The notes under the pieces are model-generated. The model did not search any database. It was not told the origin of the DNA and saw only the letters and a list, made by a program, of their open reading frames with translations. Made by a program: the position numbers and the translations under genes. Source: Benzoatithermus flavus (lineage in GTDB: Bacteria; Pseudomonadota; Alphaproteobacteria; Geminicoccales; Geminicoccaceae). From it: a stretch of 64,000 nt of DNA. Positions 26,818 through 33,678 of the stretch are shown piece by piece. Where the stretch lies: the NCBI RefSeq assembly GCF_037908215.1, contig NZ_JBBLZC010000021.1:31088-95087 (forward strand). The letters are read 5' to 3'. Every line of letters begins with the position of its first letter. Position 1 is the stretch's first letter.

Positions 26818-27696
26818 ATGCGGGAAGTCACGGTGGCGGCCACGCAGATGGCTTGTGACGGGAATCGGGATCGCAACGTGGCGCGTGCCGAGGTCCTCGT
26901 GCGCGAGGCGGCCGGTCGCGGCGCCTCGGTCGTCCTCCTGCAGGAGCTGTTCGAGATCCCCTATTTCTGCAAGGACCAGTCGCCGCGCCATTTCGGCCTG
27001 AGCCAGCCTTTCGAGGGCAACCCTCTGATCGCACGGATGAGCCGGCTGGCATCCGAGCTCGGCGTGGTGCTGCCGGTGAGCTTCTTCGAGCGCGCCAACA
27101 ACGCCTACTTCAACTCGGTGGCGATGATCGACGCCGACGGCCGGGTGCTGGGCGTCTACCGCAAGAGCCACATTCCCGACGGGCCGGGCTACCAGGAGAA
27201 GTATTACTTCAACCCCGGCGATACGGGCTTTCGCATCTGGCACACCAAGGTCGGCTGCATCGGCGTCGGCATCTGCTGGGACCAGTGGTTTCCGGAGGCC
27301 GCCCGCGTGATGGTGCTGATGGGCGCCGAGATCCTGCTTTACCCGACGGCGATCGGTTCCGAGCCACATGCATCGGGCTACAGCAGCTGCCGCCACTGGC
27401 AGCGCGTGATGCAGGGCCATGCCGGCGCCAACATGGTGCCGGTGGTCGCCTCCAACCGGGTCGGGACCGAGGCGGGCGAGAGCTGCGAGGTCACGTTCTA
27501 CGGCAGTTCGTTCATCACGGACGGCTACGGCGAGATCGTGGAGCAGGCGCCAAGCACGGGCGAGGCCGTGGTGACGGCCTCCTTCGATCTCGACGAGCTG
27601 GCCCTGGCCCGTGCTTCCTGGGGTCTGTTCCGCGACCGCCGGCCCGATCTCTACGTGCCGCTGCTCACGCTGGACGGCCAGGATCCGGCGATGTGA
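26818..27696 (+). CDS. aguB: N-carbamoylputrescine amidase
   Basis: A 292-aa nitrilase-superfamily enzyme that converts N-carbamoylputrescine to putrescine, CO2 and ammonia in the arginine-agmatine route. The catalytic residues are visible: E in LLQELFEIPYFCK, K in YRKSHIPDGPGYQEKYYF and C in GVGICWDQWFPEAAR. Length and the IPDGPGYQEKYYFNPGDTGF block are typical of AguB. Agmatine deiminase (aguA), its usual partner, is not adjacent. The ATG at 26818 follows a GGGGAGAGGGGA stretch. Confidence 0.93.
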   Translation: MREVTVAATQMACDGNRDRNVARAEVLVREAAGRGASVVLLQELFEIPYFCKDQSPRHFGLSQPFEGNPLIARMSRLASELGVVLPVSFFERANNAYFNSVAMIDADGRVLGVYRKSHIPDGPGYQEKYYFNPGDTGFRIWHTKVGCIGVGICWDQWFPEAARVMVLMGAEILLYPTAIGSEPHASGYSSCRHWQRVMQGHAGANMVPVVASNRVGTEAGESCEVTFYGSSFITDGYGEIVEQAPSTGEAVVTASFDLDELALARASWGLFRDRRPDLYVPLLTLDGQDPAM

Positions 27697-27712
27697 GCGC
27701 CGGGCGTCAACC

Positions 27713-28219
27713 TCAGGTGAGTGCGTCGATCTCCTCGATCGACAGCTCGCCCGGCACCAGCGTCACCGGGATCCGGATGCGCCGGCCGAGATTGCCGAGG
27801 AGGAAGGTGACGAGCGGCCCTGGATTGCTGGAGCCGCTTGCGGTCGCGAGCACGAGGAGCGAGATCGAGGGCTCCTCCTGCAGCAGGGCGACGAGTTCGT
27901 CGGCGCGCTTGCCCTCGCGGATGTGCACGGCCGGCATGGTGCCGGTCTGCGCGAACACCTCGGCCGCCAGCGTCTGCATGCGCTGCTCGGCCTCGGCGCG
28001 TGCCTCCTCTTCCATCACCCGCTCCACGCCCAGCCAGTGCTGGAACTCGGCCGGCTCGATGACGTGGAGCAGCGCTACGCGGCCGTTCGTGTGCTGCGCC
28101 CGACGGCAGGCGTAGCGCAGCGCGTTGCGCATCTCCTCGGTCTCGTCGACCACGACGAGAAAGACGCGTGGCGTTGCCGGCCGCTGCTGCTCTGGTGCCG
28201 GCGAGGCGGGCTCGCTCAT
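27713..28219 (-). CDS. Universal stress protein (UspA family)
   Basis: A 168-aa single-domain Usp. It begins its fold with VFLVVVDETEEMRNALRYA. The segment LVLATASGSSNPGPLVTFLL resembles the nucleotide-binding loop of ATP-binding Usps. It is the last gene of the arsR-TIGR02186-usp operon, three bases after the TIGR02186 gene. Its role is probably stress protection linked to that locus; nothing more specific is visible. Confidence 0.88.
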   Translation of the reverse strand: MSEPASPAPEQQRPATPRVFLVVVDETEEMRNALRYACRRAQHTNGRVALLHVIEPAEFQHWLGVERVMEEEARAEAEQRMQTLAAEVFAQTGTMPAVHIREGKRADELVALLQEEPSISLLVLATASGSSNPGPLVTFLLGNLGRRIRIPVTLVPGELSIEEIDALT

Positions 28220-28222
28220 GGC

Positions 28223-29035
28223 TCAGGCCCTTCGGAACACGGCGTCGGCCAGAAAGCCCGCGGCCAACGCCATCAGAATCGAGGCCAGACCATAGAAAGC
28301 CGGGCGGTGCAGGGCGAAGTCGTAGAGGTCGGCCTCGATTCCCATCTTCGAGATCTCGAGCGTGCTGGTCTGCGCCCCCGTCACCTCGCCGTCGGCGAAC
28401 TCGAACACCTGAACCTGATAGATGCCGGGTGGCACGTTGGCAGGGAAGGTGATCCGGGTGCGGAACAGGGTCTGGCCCAAAAAGCTCACCGTGCCCGGCT
28501 CGACCGAGTAGAGGCCCGCGCGCTGCTTGTTGCGGATCAGCGCCTCGCGGAACGCGGCGATCTCGGTGGGCGGCATGCCTTTGGCGTCGACCGGAGTGAG
28601 GCGCAGATTGTCGGCCCCGAGTTCGTGGCGGGTCAGCACGCCGGGGCTCGCGAGCTCGGCGAGCGGCTCGCTCGCCGCGACGGCGTAGAAGCTGGGCACG
28701 CCCTTGAACTCGAGCGATTCCGTGTTGATCCAGATCGGGCCGACCCGGCCCTTCCGGCGCACGGTCGTGTCGCGGGCCGGGCCGCGCACCACCACGGCGA
28801 TCTCGCTCGCTCCCTGATGCGCGGCACCGTAGATCAGCACCTGGGTTCCGACGAAGGCGGTCGTGATCGCGATCAGCCGCGAGGAGAGATCGTAGACGAA
28901 GGTGGCGGATGTCTGCTGCGCCGGCACGGCGCCGAGCACGGTGCCGGCGAGGGCAGCCGCGAGCCAGGCCGACAGCCTCCCCGTCCGGCTCCGCCCGGCC
29001 GCAAGAGGAGTCGCGATATGGGACGCGCTGCTCAC
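28223..29035 (-). CDS. TIGR02186-family membrane-anchored protein
   Basis: A 270-aa protein with a signal/anchor helix near the N-terminus (LSAWLAAALAGTVLGAVPA), a large extracytoplasmic region and one C-terminal transmembrane helix (FYGLASILMALAAGFLADAVF). Its LIAITTAFVGTQVLIYGA and GPIWINTESLEFKGVPSFY blocks match the uncharacterised TIGR02186 family. Members often lie next to sulfite/sulfur transporters of the TauE type. I choose the GTG at 29035 because it overlaps the arsR stop by four bases (GTGA); a longer in-frame ATG start lies inside arsR. Confidence 0.8.
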   Translation of the reverse strand: MSSASHIATPLAAGRSRTGRLSAWLAAALAGTVLGAVPAQQTSATFVYDLSSRLIAITTAFVGTQVLIYGAAHQGASEIAVVVRGPARDTTVRRKGRVGPIWINTESLEFKGVPSFYAVAASEPLAELASPGVLTRHELGADNLRLTPVDAKGMPPTEIAAFREALIRNKQRAGLYSVEPGTVSFLGQTLFRTRITFPANVPPGIYQVQVFEFADGEVTGAQTSTLEISKMGIEADLYDFALHRPAFYGLASILMALAAGFLADAVFRRA

Positions 29036-29391
29036 GGATGGACGCTGGAAGCGGCGCGCAGCAGCGCTTCCTCGACGGGCTTGCTTTTCGCGGACGGTGT
29101 CTCGCAGTAGAGCTGGTAGAGCTGCTGCAGCACGGCCAGGGCTTCGTCGGAGGCCACGGAGTAGTAGATCGTCTGGGCCTCGCGACGGGTACGGACGAGG
29201 TTGTCGCGCCGCAGGCGGGCCAGGTGCTGGGAAAGCGCCGACTGGCTCAGCCCGACCAGCCGTACGAGCTCGCCCACGGACTTCTCGCCGCCGACGAGCT
29301 GACAGAGGATGAGGAGCCGGTGCTCGTTGCTCATCGCCTTCAACAGCGTGCTGGCCTTGCGTGCACTCGCCTGCAATTTGTCCAAATTCAT
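29032..29391 (-). CDS. ArsR-family repressor of the BigR/SqrR persulfide-sensor type
   Basis: A 119-aa winged-helix repressor (KAMSNEHRLLILCQL; recognition helix SQSALSQHLARLRRDNLV). It has two cysteines, Cys30 and Cys96, exactly 66 residues apart. BigR and SqrR use two cysteines with this same spacing, which form a tetrasulfide link on reaction with persulfides and release DNA. Control of sulfur metabolism genes is therefore likely. The neighbouring YeeE thiosulfate transporter fits this. The ATG at 29391 has AGGAG upstream; an earlier ATG at 29469 lies upstream of the fold. The TIGR02186 gene overlaps its stop. Confidence 0.88.
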   Translation of the reverse strand: MNLDKLQASARKASTLLKAMSNEHRLLILCQLVGGEKSVGELVRLVGLSQSALSQHLARLRRDNLVRTRREAQTIYYSVASDEALAVLQQLYQLYCETPSAKSKPVEEALLRAASSVHP

Positions 29392-29471
29392 CTGACGCTC
29401 CTGCGACCGTCGGCTCGGGGGCGCTGCCGCCCACGCCTGGGAACACTGCGCCGCAGAGCAGGGTTCCAAGA

Positions 29472-29487
29472 ATCCCTAGTATGAATG
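29472..29487. promoter_or_regulatory. Candidate SqrR/BigR operator
   Basis: On the plus strand the site reads AATC-CCTAGTAT-GAAT, 80-95 bases upstream of the arsR start. It is one base from the ATTC-N8-GAAT dyad bound by SqrR in Rhodobacter. If bound, the repressor would control its own operon. The match to the published box is by recall and short, so this is a proposal. Confidence 0.45.
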
Positions 29488-29502
29488 GGGCGTAATATCC
29501 AG

Positions 29503-29530
29503 TTGCCCTTTTGCGGGCAACCGTTGCCCG
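29503..29530. promoter_or_regulatory. Overlapping GTTGCCC hairpins
   Basis: GTTGCCC (29503-29509), GGGCAAC (29516-29522) and GTTGCCC (29524-29530) form two mutually exclusive hairpins: seven base pairs with a six-base loop, or seven base pairs with one base between. They lie between the yeeE stop codon and the arsR operon and may terminate yeeE transcription or act as an operator. There is no long T run. Confidence 0.45.
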
Positions 29531-29549
29531 ACGGTCATGGAGATCGTTC

Positions 29550-30731
29550 TCAGCGCACGTGCCGCGCGCCGGTGTCGGCGAGCGGTGCCGCGGCGCGCAC
29601 GGGCGCCGGCAGGAACGGCAAGAGCCGGCCGGTCTCGAGGTGCTTCACGCCCCACCAGCCACCCGCGAGGATGGCGGCGAGCGTGAGCCACGAGCCCAGG
29701 CTCAAGGTCGCGACCCCGGTGAGGCCCTGGCCGATCGTGCAGCCCTGCGCCAGGGCGCCGCCGCAGCCCATGAGCGCCCCGCCTGCGAGGTGGCGCACCA
29801 TGTCGTCGCGAGCCACGAAGGTCTCGAGGCGGATCTGCCGGCACCACAGCCCCACGGCGAACGCGCCCAGAAGCGTGCCCGCGACGAGGGCGACGGCGAA
29901 GCCCGGCCGGTCGCTGCCGCCCGTCATCAGCCACAGGAGGCTGTTGCCGACGGGGCCGACATAGGTGAGCGACTGCGGGTGTGCCGGCGTCATCGGGTCG
30001 GCGCCGAGCCAGCCGGTCGCGAGCCAGCCCGCCGGGACCAGAGCGCCGAGGGCGAGACCCGTCGCGATCTCGCCCGGTGCCCGCCGGAAGGCCGGATCGC
30101 GCAGGGAGAAGGCGAGCAGCGCCGAGGCGACGAGGAGCGTCAGCGCCACCGTCCAGGCGGTCGCGGGTAGGCCGGTGGCGGCGGCCAGGATCGCAGGCAG
30201 GCCCTGATCCTCGCCCAGAGGCAGCGTGCCGACGGCGCGCAGGCTCGCGTGCAGAGGGGCGAGCACGCCCAGGATGGTGGCATAGGTCGCGATCCCGGTG
30301 ACGAGGAGCGCGGTCAGGGCCTTGAGGCTGCCGGTGCCGAGCCGGACGAGGTTGCGGCTGGGGCAGCCGCCCGCCAGCACCATGCCGAAGCCGAACACGA
30401 GGCCGCCCAGGACGGCGCCGAGCCAGAACAGGACGGGCTGGCGGTAGGAGGTGCCGGCGAGCGCGACGAGGCCGGCCCCGTCGAGGGCTTGGCTGCCGAG
30501 GAGTGCCATCGCGATCGCGAGCGCCCAGATCCGCAGCCGGCGCAAGCTACCGAACAGGACGGCATCGCTGATGCTGCCCATGGTGCAGAAATGGCTGCGC
30601 TGGACCACGGCGCCGAACGCGGCGCCGATCAGAAAGACGGCGAACGCCGTCATCGTCTCCGGCACGATCCCGAACACGGCGCCCATGAAGCTCGAGGCCT
30701 CGCTCCCGTTCATCCCTGCCATGCTCCGCAC
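29550..30731 (-). CDS. YeeE/YedE-family (TsuA-like) thiosulfate transporter
   Basis: A 393-aa polytopic membrane protein with about nine helices. It has the three conserved cysteine motifs of YeeE/TsuA: QRSHFCTMGS, MVLAGGCPSRNLVRLG and GGALAQGCTIGQGL. In characterised YeeE these cysteines relay thiosulfate across the inner membrane. The gene precedes the SqrR-like repressor operon on the same strand. In-frame ATGs at 30722 and 30713 are alternative starts; none has a clearly better ribosome binding site. Confidence 0.9.
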   Translation of the reverse strand: MRSMAGMNGSEASSFMGAVFGIVPETMTAFAVFLIGAAFGAVVQRSHFCTMGSISDAVLFGSLRRLRIWALAIAMALLGSQALDGAGLVALAGTSYRQPVLFWLGAVLGGLVFGFGMVLAGGCPSRNLVRLGTGSLKALTALLVTGIATYATILGVLAPLHASLRAVGTLPLGEDQGLPAILAAATGLPATAWTVALTLLVASALLAFSLRDPAFRRAPGEIATGLALGALVPAGWLATGWLGADPMTPAHPQSLTYVGPVGNSLLWLMTGGSDRPGFAVALVAGTLLGAFAVGLWCRQIRLETFVARDDMVRHLAGGALMGCGGALAQGCTIGQGLTGVATLSLGSWLTLAAILAGGWWGVKHLETGRLLPFLPAPVRAAAPLADTGARHVR

Positions 30732-30779
30732 GTTCCCGGGCCGTCCACATATGACGGCGGGCGGCGGCGGTTCAAGGCA

Positions 30780-30799
30780 GGAGAGCGGCGCGGCTCTCC
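30780..30799. terminator. Hairpin between bactofilin and yeeE
   Basis: GGAGAGC and GCTCTCC form a perfect seven-base-pair stem around a six-base loop, about 16 bases past the bactofilin stop codon in the direction of transcription. No T run follows. It may separate the cell-shape operon from the sulfur genes. Confidence 0.4.
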
Positions 30800-30815
30800 G
30801 GGAGCCACCCTCGAC

Positions 30816-31268
30816 TCAGTCGGACTCGCTCGTGAAGGCCGGCCCGAGTCCGGCCTCGCCGTCGACGATCCGCCGGCACTGGCCCTCGAAGCTGGCACCG
30901 TCCTCGATCGTGAGCGTGCCGTGGGTGATGTCGGCGATCACCTTGCAGCCGCTCGCGAGCCGTACCCTGCGCGCCTTGATCGAGCCGCTGACGATGCCCT
31001 GGACGAGGATCTCGTCGGTCTCGATGTGGCCGACCACGTGGCCGGAATCGCCGATCGTCACGGCACGGCCCTGGACGTCGCCGTCGATGCGGCCGTCGAT
31101 GTGGAGCTCGCCCTCGGTCGTGACGTTGCCGACGATGTGGAGATCGGCGGCGATGATCGAAGGAGCGGTGTTGCGTAAAGAAGGGCGCGGGCGGGGCGGT
31201 GCCGCCACGACGAGCGCCGTGCCGGTGGCCTCCCGGCTCTTCACCTGCTGCCTAGCCTTCAAGAACAT
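30816..31268 (-). CDS. Bactofilin
   Basis: A 150-aa bactofilin (polymerising beta-helix scaffold, DUF583). The repeating core is easily seen: IIAADLHIVGNVTTEGELHI, DGRIDGDVQGRAVTIGDSG, then VVGHIETDEILVQG. Disordered ends flank it. Bactofilins position peptidoglycan hydrolases and shape curvature or stalks. The gene starts 17 bases inside the M23 peptidase gene, a linkage that is common and probably reflects a physical partnership. Confidence 0.93.
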   Translation of the reverse strand: MFLKARQQVKSREATGTALVVAAPPRPRPSLRNTAPSIIAADLHIVGNVTTEGELHIDGRIDGDVQGRAVTIGDSGHVVGHIETDEILVQGIVSGSIKARRVRLASGCKVIADITHGTLTIEDGASFEGQCRRIVDGEAGLGPAFTSESD

Positions 31269-32577
31269 GGCGCAGTCGTCTCCCCGCCTCGAGGAAGTTG
31301 GCTGGATCGAGCGGCTGGCCGTCGATCCGGATCTCGTAGTGCAGATGCTCGCCGGTGCTCCGTCCGGTGCTGCCCATGATGCCGACGGGTTCGTGGAAGT
31401 CGACTCGCTCGCCCACCCGCACCAGGATCTTCTTGAGATGCGCGTAGCGGGTGTGGACTCCCATGCCATGGTCGATCTCGACCATGTTGCCGTAGGCGCC
31501 GGCGGGCCCGGCCTCGACCACCCGGCCGGGGTTGGTAGCGAGCGCCCGCGCGTTCTCCTCGCCGCCGAAGTCCAGGCCCTCGTGCATCGCGCTCTTGCCG
31601 GTGAACGGGTCCTGGCGGACGCCGAAGCCGCTGTTCAGGCGGTATTGCGCCATCGGAGCCGCGAACGGGATCGACAGCAGCAGACGATGCAGGCGCTGCA
31701 GGCGGCTCAGATCGCCGGTGAGCCCGGGCTGCGAGGGGATGACCGGGAGCGGCGGGTCCTTGGCCAGCGCCGGCACGAGCGGGCCGCCTTGGCCCGCGCT
31801 CATGGGCGAGCCGACGCGCTGAATCATCCGGTCCACGTCCACGCCGGACCGCTCGAGCACGTTTTCGAGCGCACTCACGTGGTTGACGATCCAGGCCCGC
31901 AGGCGCGCCGTCTCGTTGCTCGTGCTCGAGCGCAGTTCGTCGAGGCGCGTCTCGAGCATGCCCACGCGCCAGCGCATGCCCTTCTCGCTCTTGCGCGCGA
32001 GGTCGCGCTCGCTCGTGACGGTCGCGAGCCTGGCCTCGAGCGCTGCGACCTGCGCCGCGAGCGAAGCCTTCTCGGCTGCGAGATTGCTCGCGAGGACCTC
32101 CTGCTCCCTGGCACCCTGGTGCAGCGCCTCCAGCCCTTTGCGGGTGGCGTCGCGCTCCTGCGCCACCGCCGCCACCTCGGCGCGGGTGGCATCCAGCTCG
32201 TGGCGGAGGGTCTCCTGCAGCTCGCTCAGGTGCGCGATCGTCTCGCGCTGTTGCTCGTTGATCGTTTCGAGGTCGGACACTATCCCGCGCAGGCGCCGGG
32301 CCTCGGCATCGCCACTCTCGCGACGCTCGTCGAGCGTGCGCTGCAGCAGCGCTATCTCCTCGGCTTGGCGCGCGAGGGTGCCGCGGGTCGCGAGATGGTC
32401 GACCGCGAGGAGCACGAGGCCGGCCAGCACGAGCGTGGACAGGCAGATCCCGAGGAGCTGATGGCCCGGCCGCAGGACGATGCTGCGATACTCGCTGCCG
32501 GAGCGCAGGTAGAGATGGCGTTCGCGAAGCATCCGTCCGAACGGCATGTTCGGCTGTCTCTTCAGAACGCCCGACAT
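31252..32577 (-). CDS. M23-family peptidoglycan endopeptidase (bactofilin partner)
   Basis: A 441-aa membrane-anchored LytM/M23 metallopeptidase. A transmembrane helix (GICLSTLVLAGLVLLAV) follows a basic N-terminus. A long coiled coil then runs to about residue 260. The C-terminal M23 domain has the zinc-binding H in MHEGLDFGGE and the HxH motif in EHLHYEIRI, so it looks active. The ATG at 32577 has GAAGGG directly in front. Coupled to the overlapping bactofilin gene, it fits the bactofilin-controlled hydrolases that shape cells. Confidence 0.92.
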   Translation of the reverse strand: MSGVLKRQPNMPFGRMLRERHLYLRSGSEYRSIVLRPGHQLLGICLSTLVLAGLVLLAVDHLATRGTLARQAEEIALLQRTLDERRESGDAEARRLRGIVSDLETINEQQRETIAHLSELQETLRHELDATRAEVAAVAQERDATRKGLEALHQGAREQEVLASNLAAEKASLAAQVAALEARLATVTSERDLARKSEKGMRWRVGMLETRLDELRSSTSNETARLRAWIVNHVSALENVLERSGVDVDRMIQRVGSPMSAGQGGPLVPALAKDPPLPVIPSQPGLTGDLSRLQRLHRLLLSIPFAAPMAQYRLNSGFGVRQDPFTGKSAMHEGLDFGGEENARALATNPGRVVEAGPAGAYGNMVEIDHGMGVHTRYAHLKKILVRVGERVDFHEPVGIMGSTGRSTGEHLHYEIRIDGQPLDPANFLEAGRRLRHVLEG

Positions 32578-32956
32578 CCCTTCGACTCCGTCCGAGGCTG
32601 GTCTTGTCGCAGTCGCGCAACATGAAGCTGCACAAATGCAACAATACTCTACTTTAACGTTGGCGGGATTATGGTGATGTCGACGCCTTCCCACAAGCGG
32701 CGTAATATGCGGCGGTGCGAAAGGGTTCTGCCGCTCCACCTGGAATTCGGAAGCCGTCGCTCGTCTTCGATCGGGGAGAGATGCAGGTCGCACGGCTGCA
32801 GCGCCGGCGGCAGGACGTCTCCGGCCCGCGGCCGGGATGCGCCGTCGGGTCGCACGGCGAGGCCCGTGCCGAGGTGAGCCGGCCATGGGCCACAGTTCGA
32901 CCCGCCAGCGATTTTCGCCTCGCGACGCGGCGCGATGCCGTATCGGCCCGGCCTTC
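32578..32956. other. Intergenic region upstream of the M23 gene
   Basis: About 380 bases with no supported gene. The part 32640-32720 is AT-richer than its surroundings and must hold the promoter of the leftward M23-bactofilin operon. Short frames open on both strands show no known domain. Confidence 0.4.
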
Positions 32957-33277
32957 TCAGGTGCGCTCGCGAGCGTAGTAGAAGGCCGATACCGCGCCGA
33001 CCAGGCCCACGGTCGGCGTGACCACCTTGTCGAGGATCTTCAGTATGGCCTCGCTGTTGGCGGGGTCGAACGCGCCCACGGCCAAGGCGGCCAGGACCTC
33101 GACCGCGAACAGCCCCAAGAGCGCGTAGGCGAGCCAGGCGCGGGTGCGATCGAGAGGCGTCGGCGGGCTCTCCTGCGGCAGGATCAGGTCGTCACGGTCG
33201 GCGATGACGAACTCGGCCTCGGCTGGCCCGAGTCCGGCCCGATTCTCGCCGTCATCGTCCGAAGCCGCCATGCGCAT
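32957..33277 (-). CDS. Small membrane protein of unknown function
   Basis: A 106-aa protein with an acidic cytoplasmic N-terminus (AASDDDGEN, DRDDLILPQE) and two hydrophobic helices (AWLAYALLGLFAVEVLAALA and KVVTPTVGLVGAVSAFYYA) separated by a short loop. I do not recognise the family; it resembles small phage-holin-like or conjugation-island membrane proteins only in topology. It lies 26 bases after the ribbon-helix-helix gene and is probably co-transcribed with it. An ATG at 33271 is an alternative start. Confidence 0.65.
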   Translation of the reverse strand: MRMAASDDDGENRAGLGPAEAEFVIADRDDLILPQESPPTPLDRTRAWLAYALLGLFAVEVLAALAVGAFDPANSEAILKILDKVVTPTVGLVGAVSAFYYARERT

Positions 33278-33303
33278 GGCCCGACTACACCTCGCCGCGG
33301 CTG

Positions 33304-33522
33304 CTAGCGCAGCATCACCTCGCGCAGGCGGCGGTCGCGATCCTCGAGCAGGATGCGCTCGCCCCGTGCCTGTGCTTCGCTGAAGAACAGCTCCGTGCCG
33401 ATCGCGCGCCGGATCATCTCCGCCGGCGTGAGGCCGCGCCGCTCGGCGAGCCTCTGGACCGCCTGCAGCACCTCGCCGGAAAGGTGGAAGGTCAACCGCT
33501 GTGCGTCCGGTGTCGTCGGCAT
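33304..33522 (-). CDS. Ribbon-helix-helix (CopG-like) protein
   Basis: A 72-aa protein beginning with an RHH domain: beta strand RLTFHLSG, helix EVLQAVQRLAERRG, turn LTPAEMIRRAIGTELFF. RHH proteins bind DNA as dimers through the strand and often act as antitoxins or autoregulators. The C-terminal SEAQARGERILLEDRDRRLR extension is charged. No toxin is recognisable next to it; the only partner is the small membrane protein downstream. Confidence 0.8.
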   Translation of the reverse strand: MPTTPDAQRLTFHLSGEVLQAVQRLAERRGLTPAEMIRRAIGTELFFSEAQARGERILLEDRDRRLREVMLR

Positions 33523-33678
33523 GTCCTCGGTGCTCCTCCTCCACGTCTTCCATGATACCCAATCCGGCTGAAGCGTGCGCCAGCTTTCCGGCTGCCCCTG
33601 TCGGTGCGCTGCGTGTGCCGGGACAAGCGAACGCGGATCATCCGGATCCGGTACGAGAGAGCGGACCCGTCGGGACGC

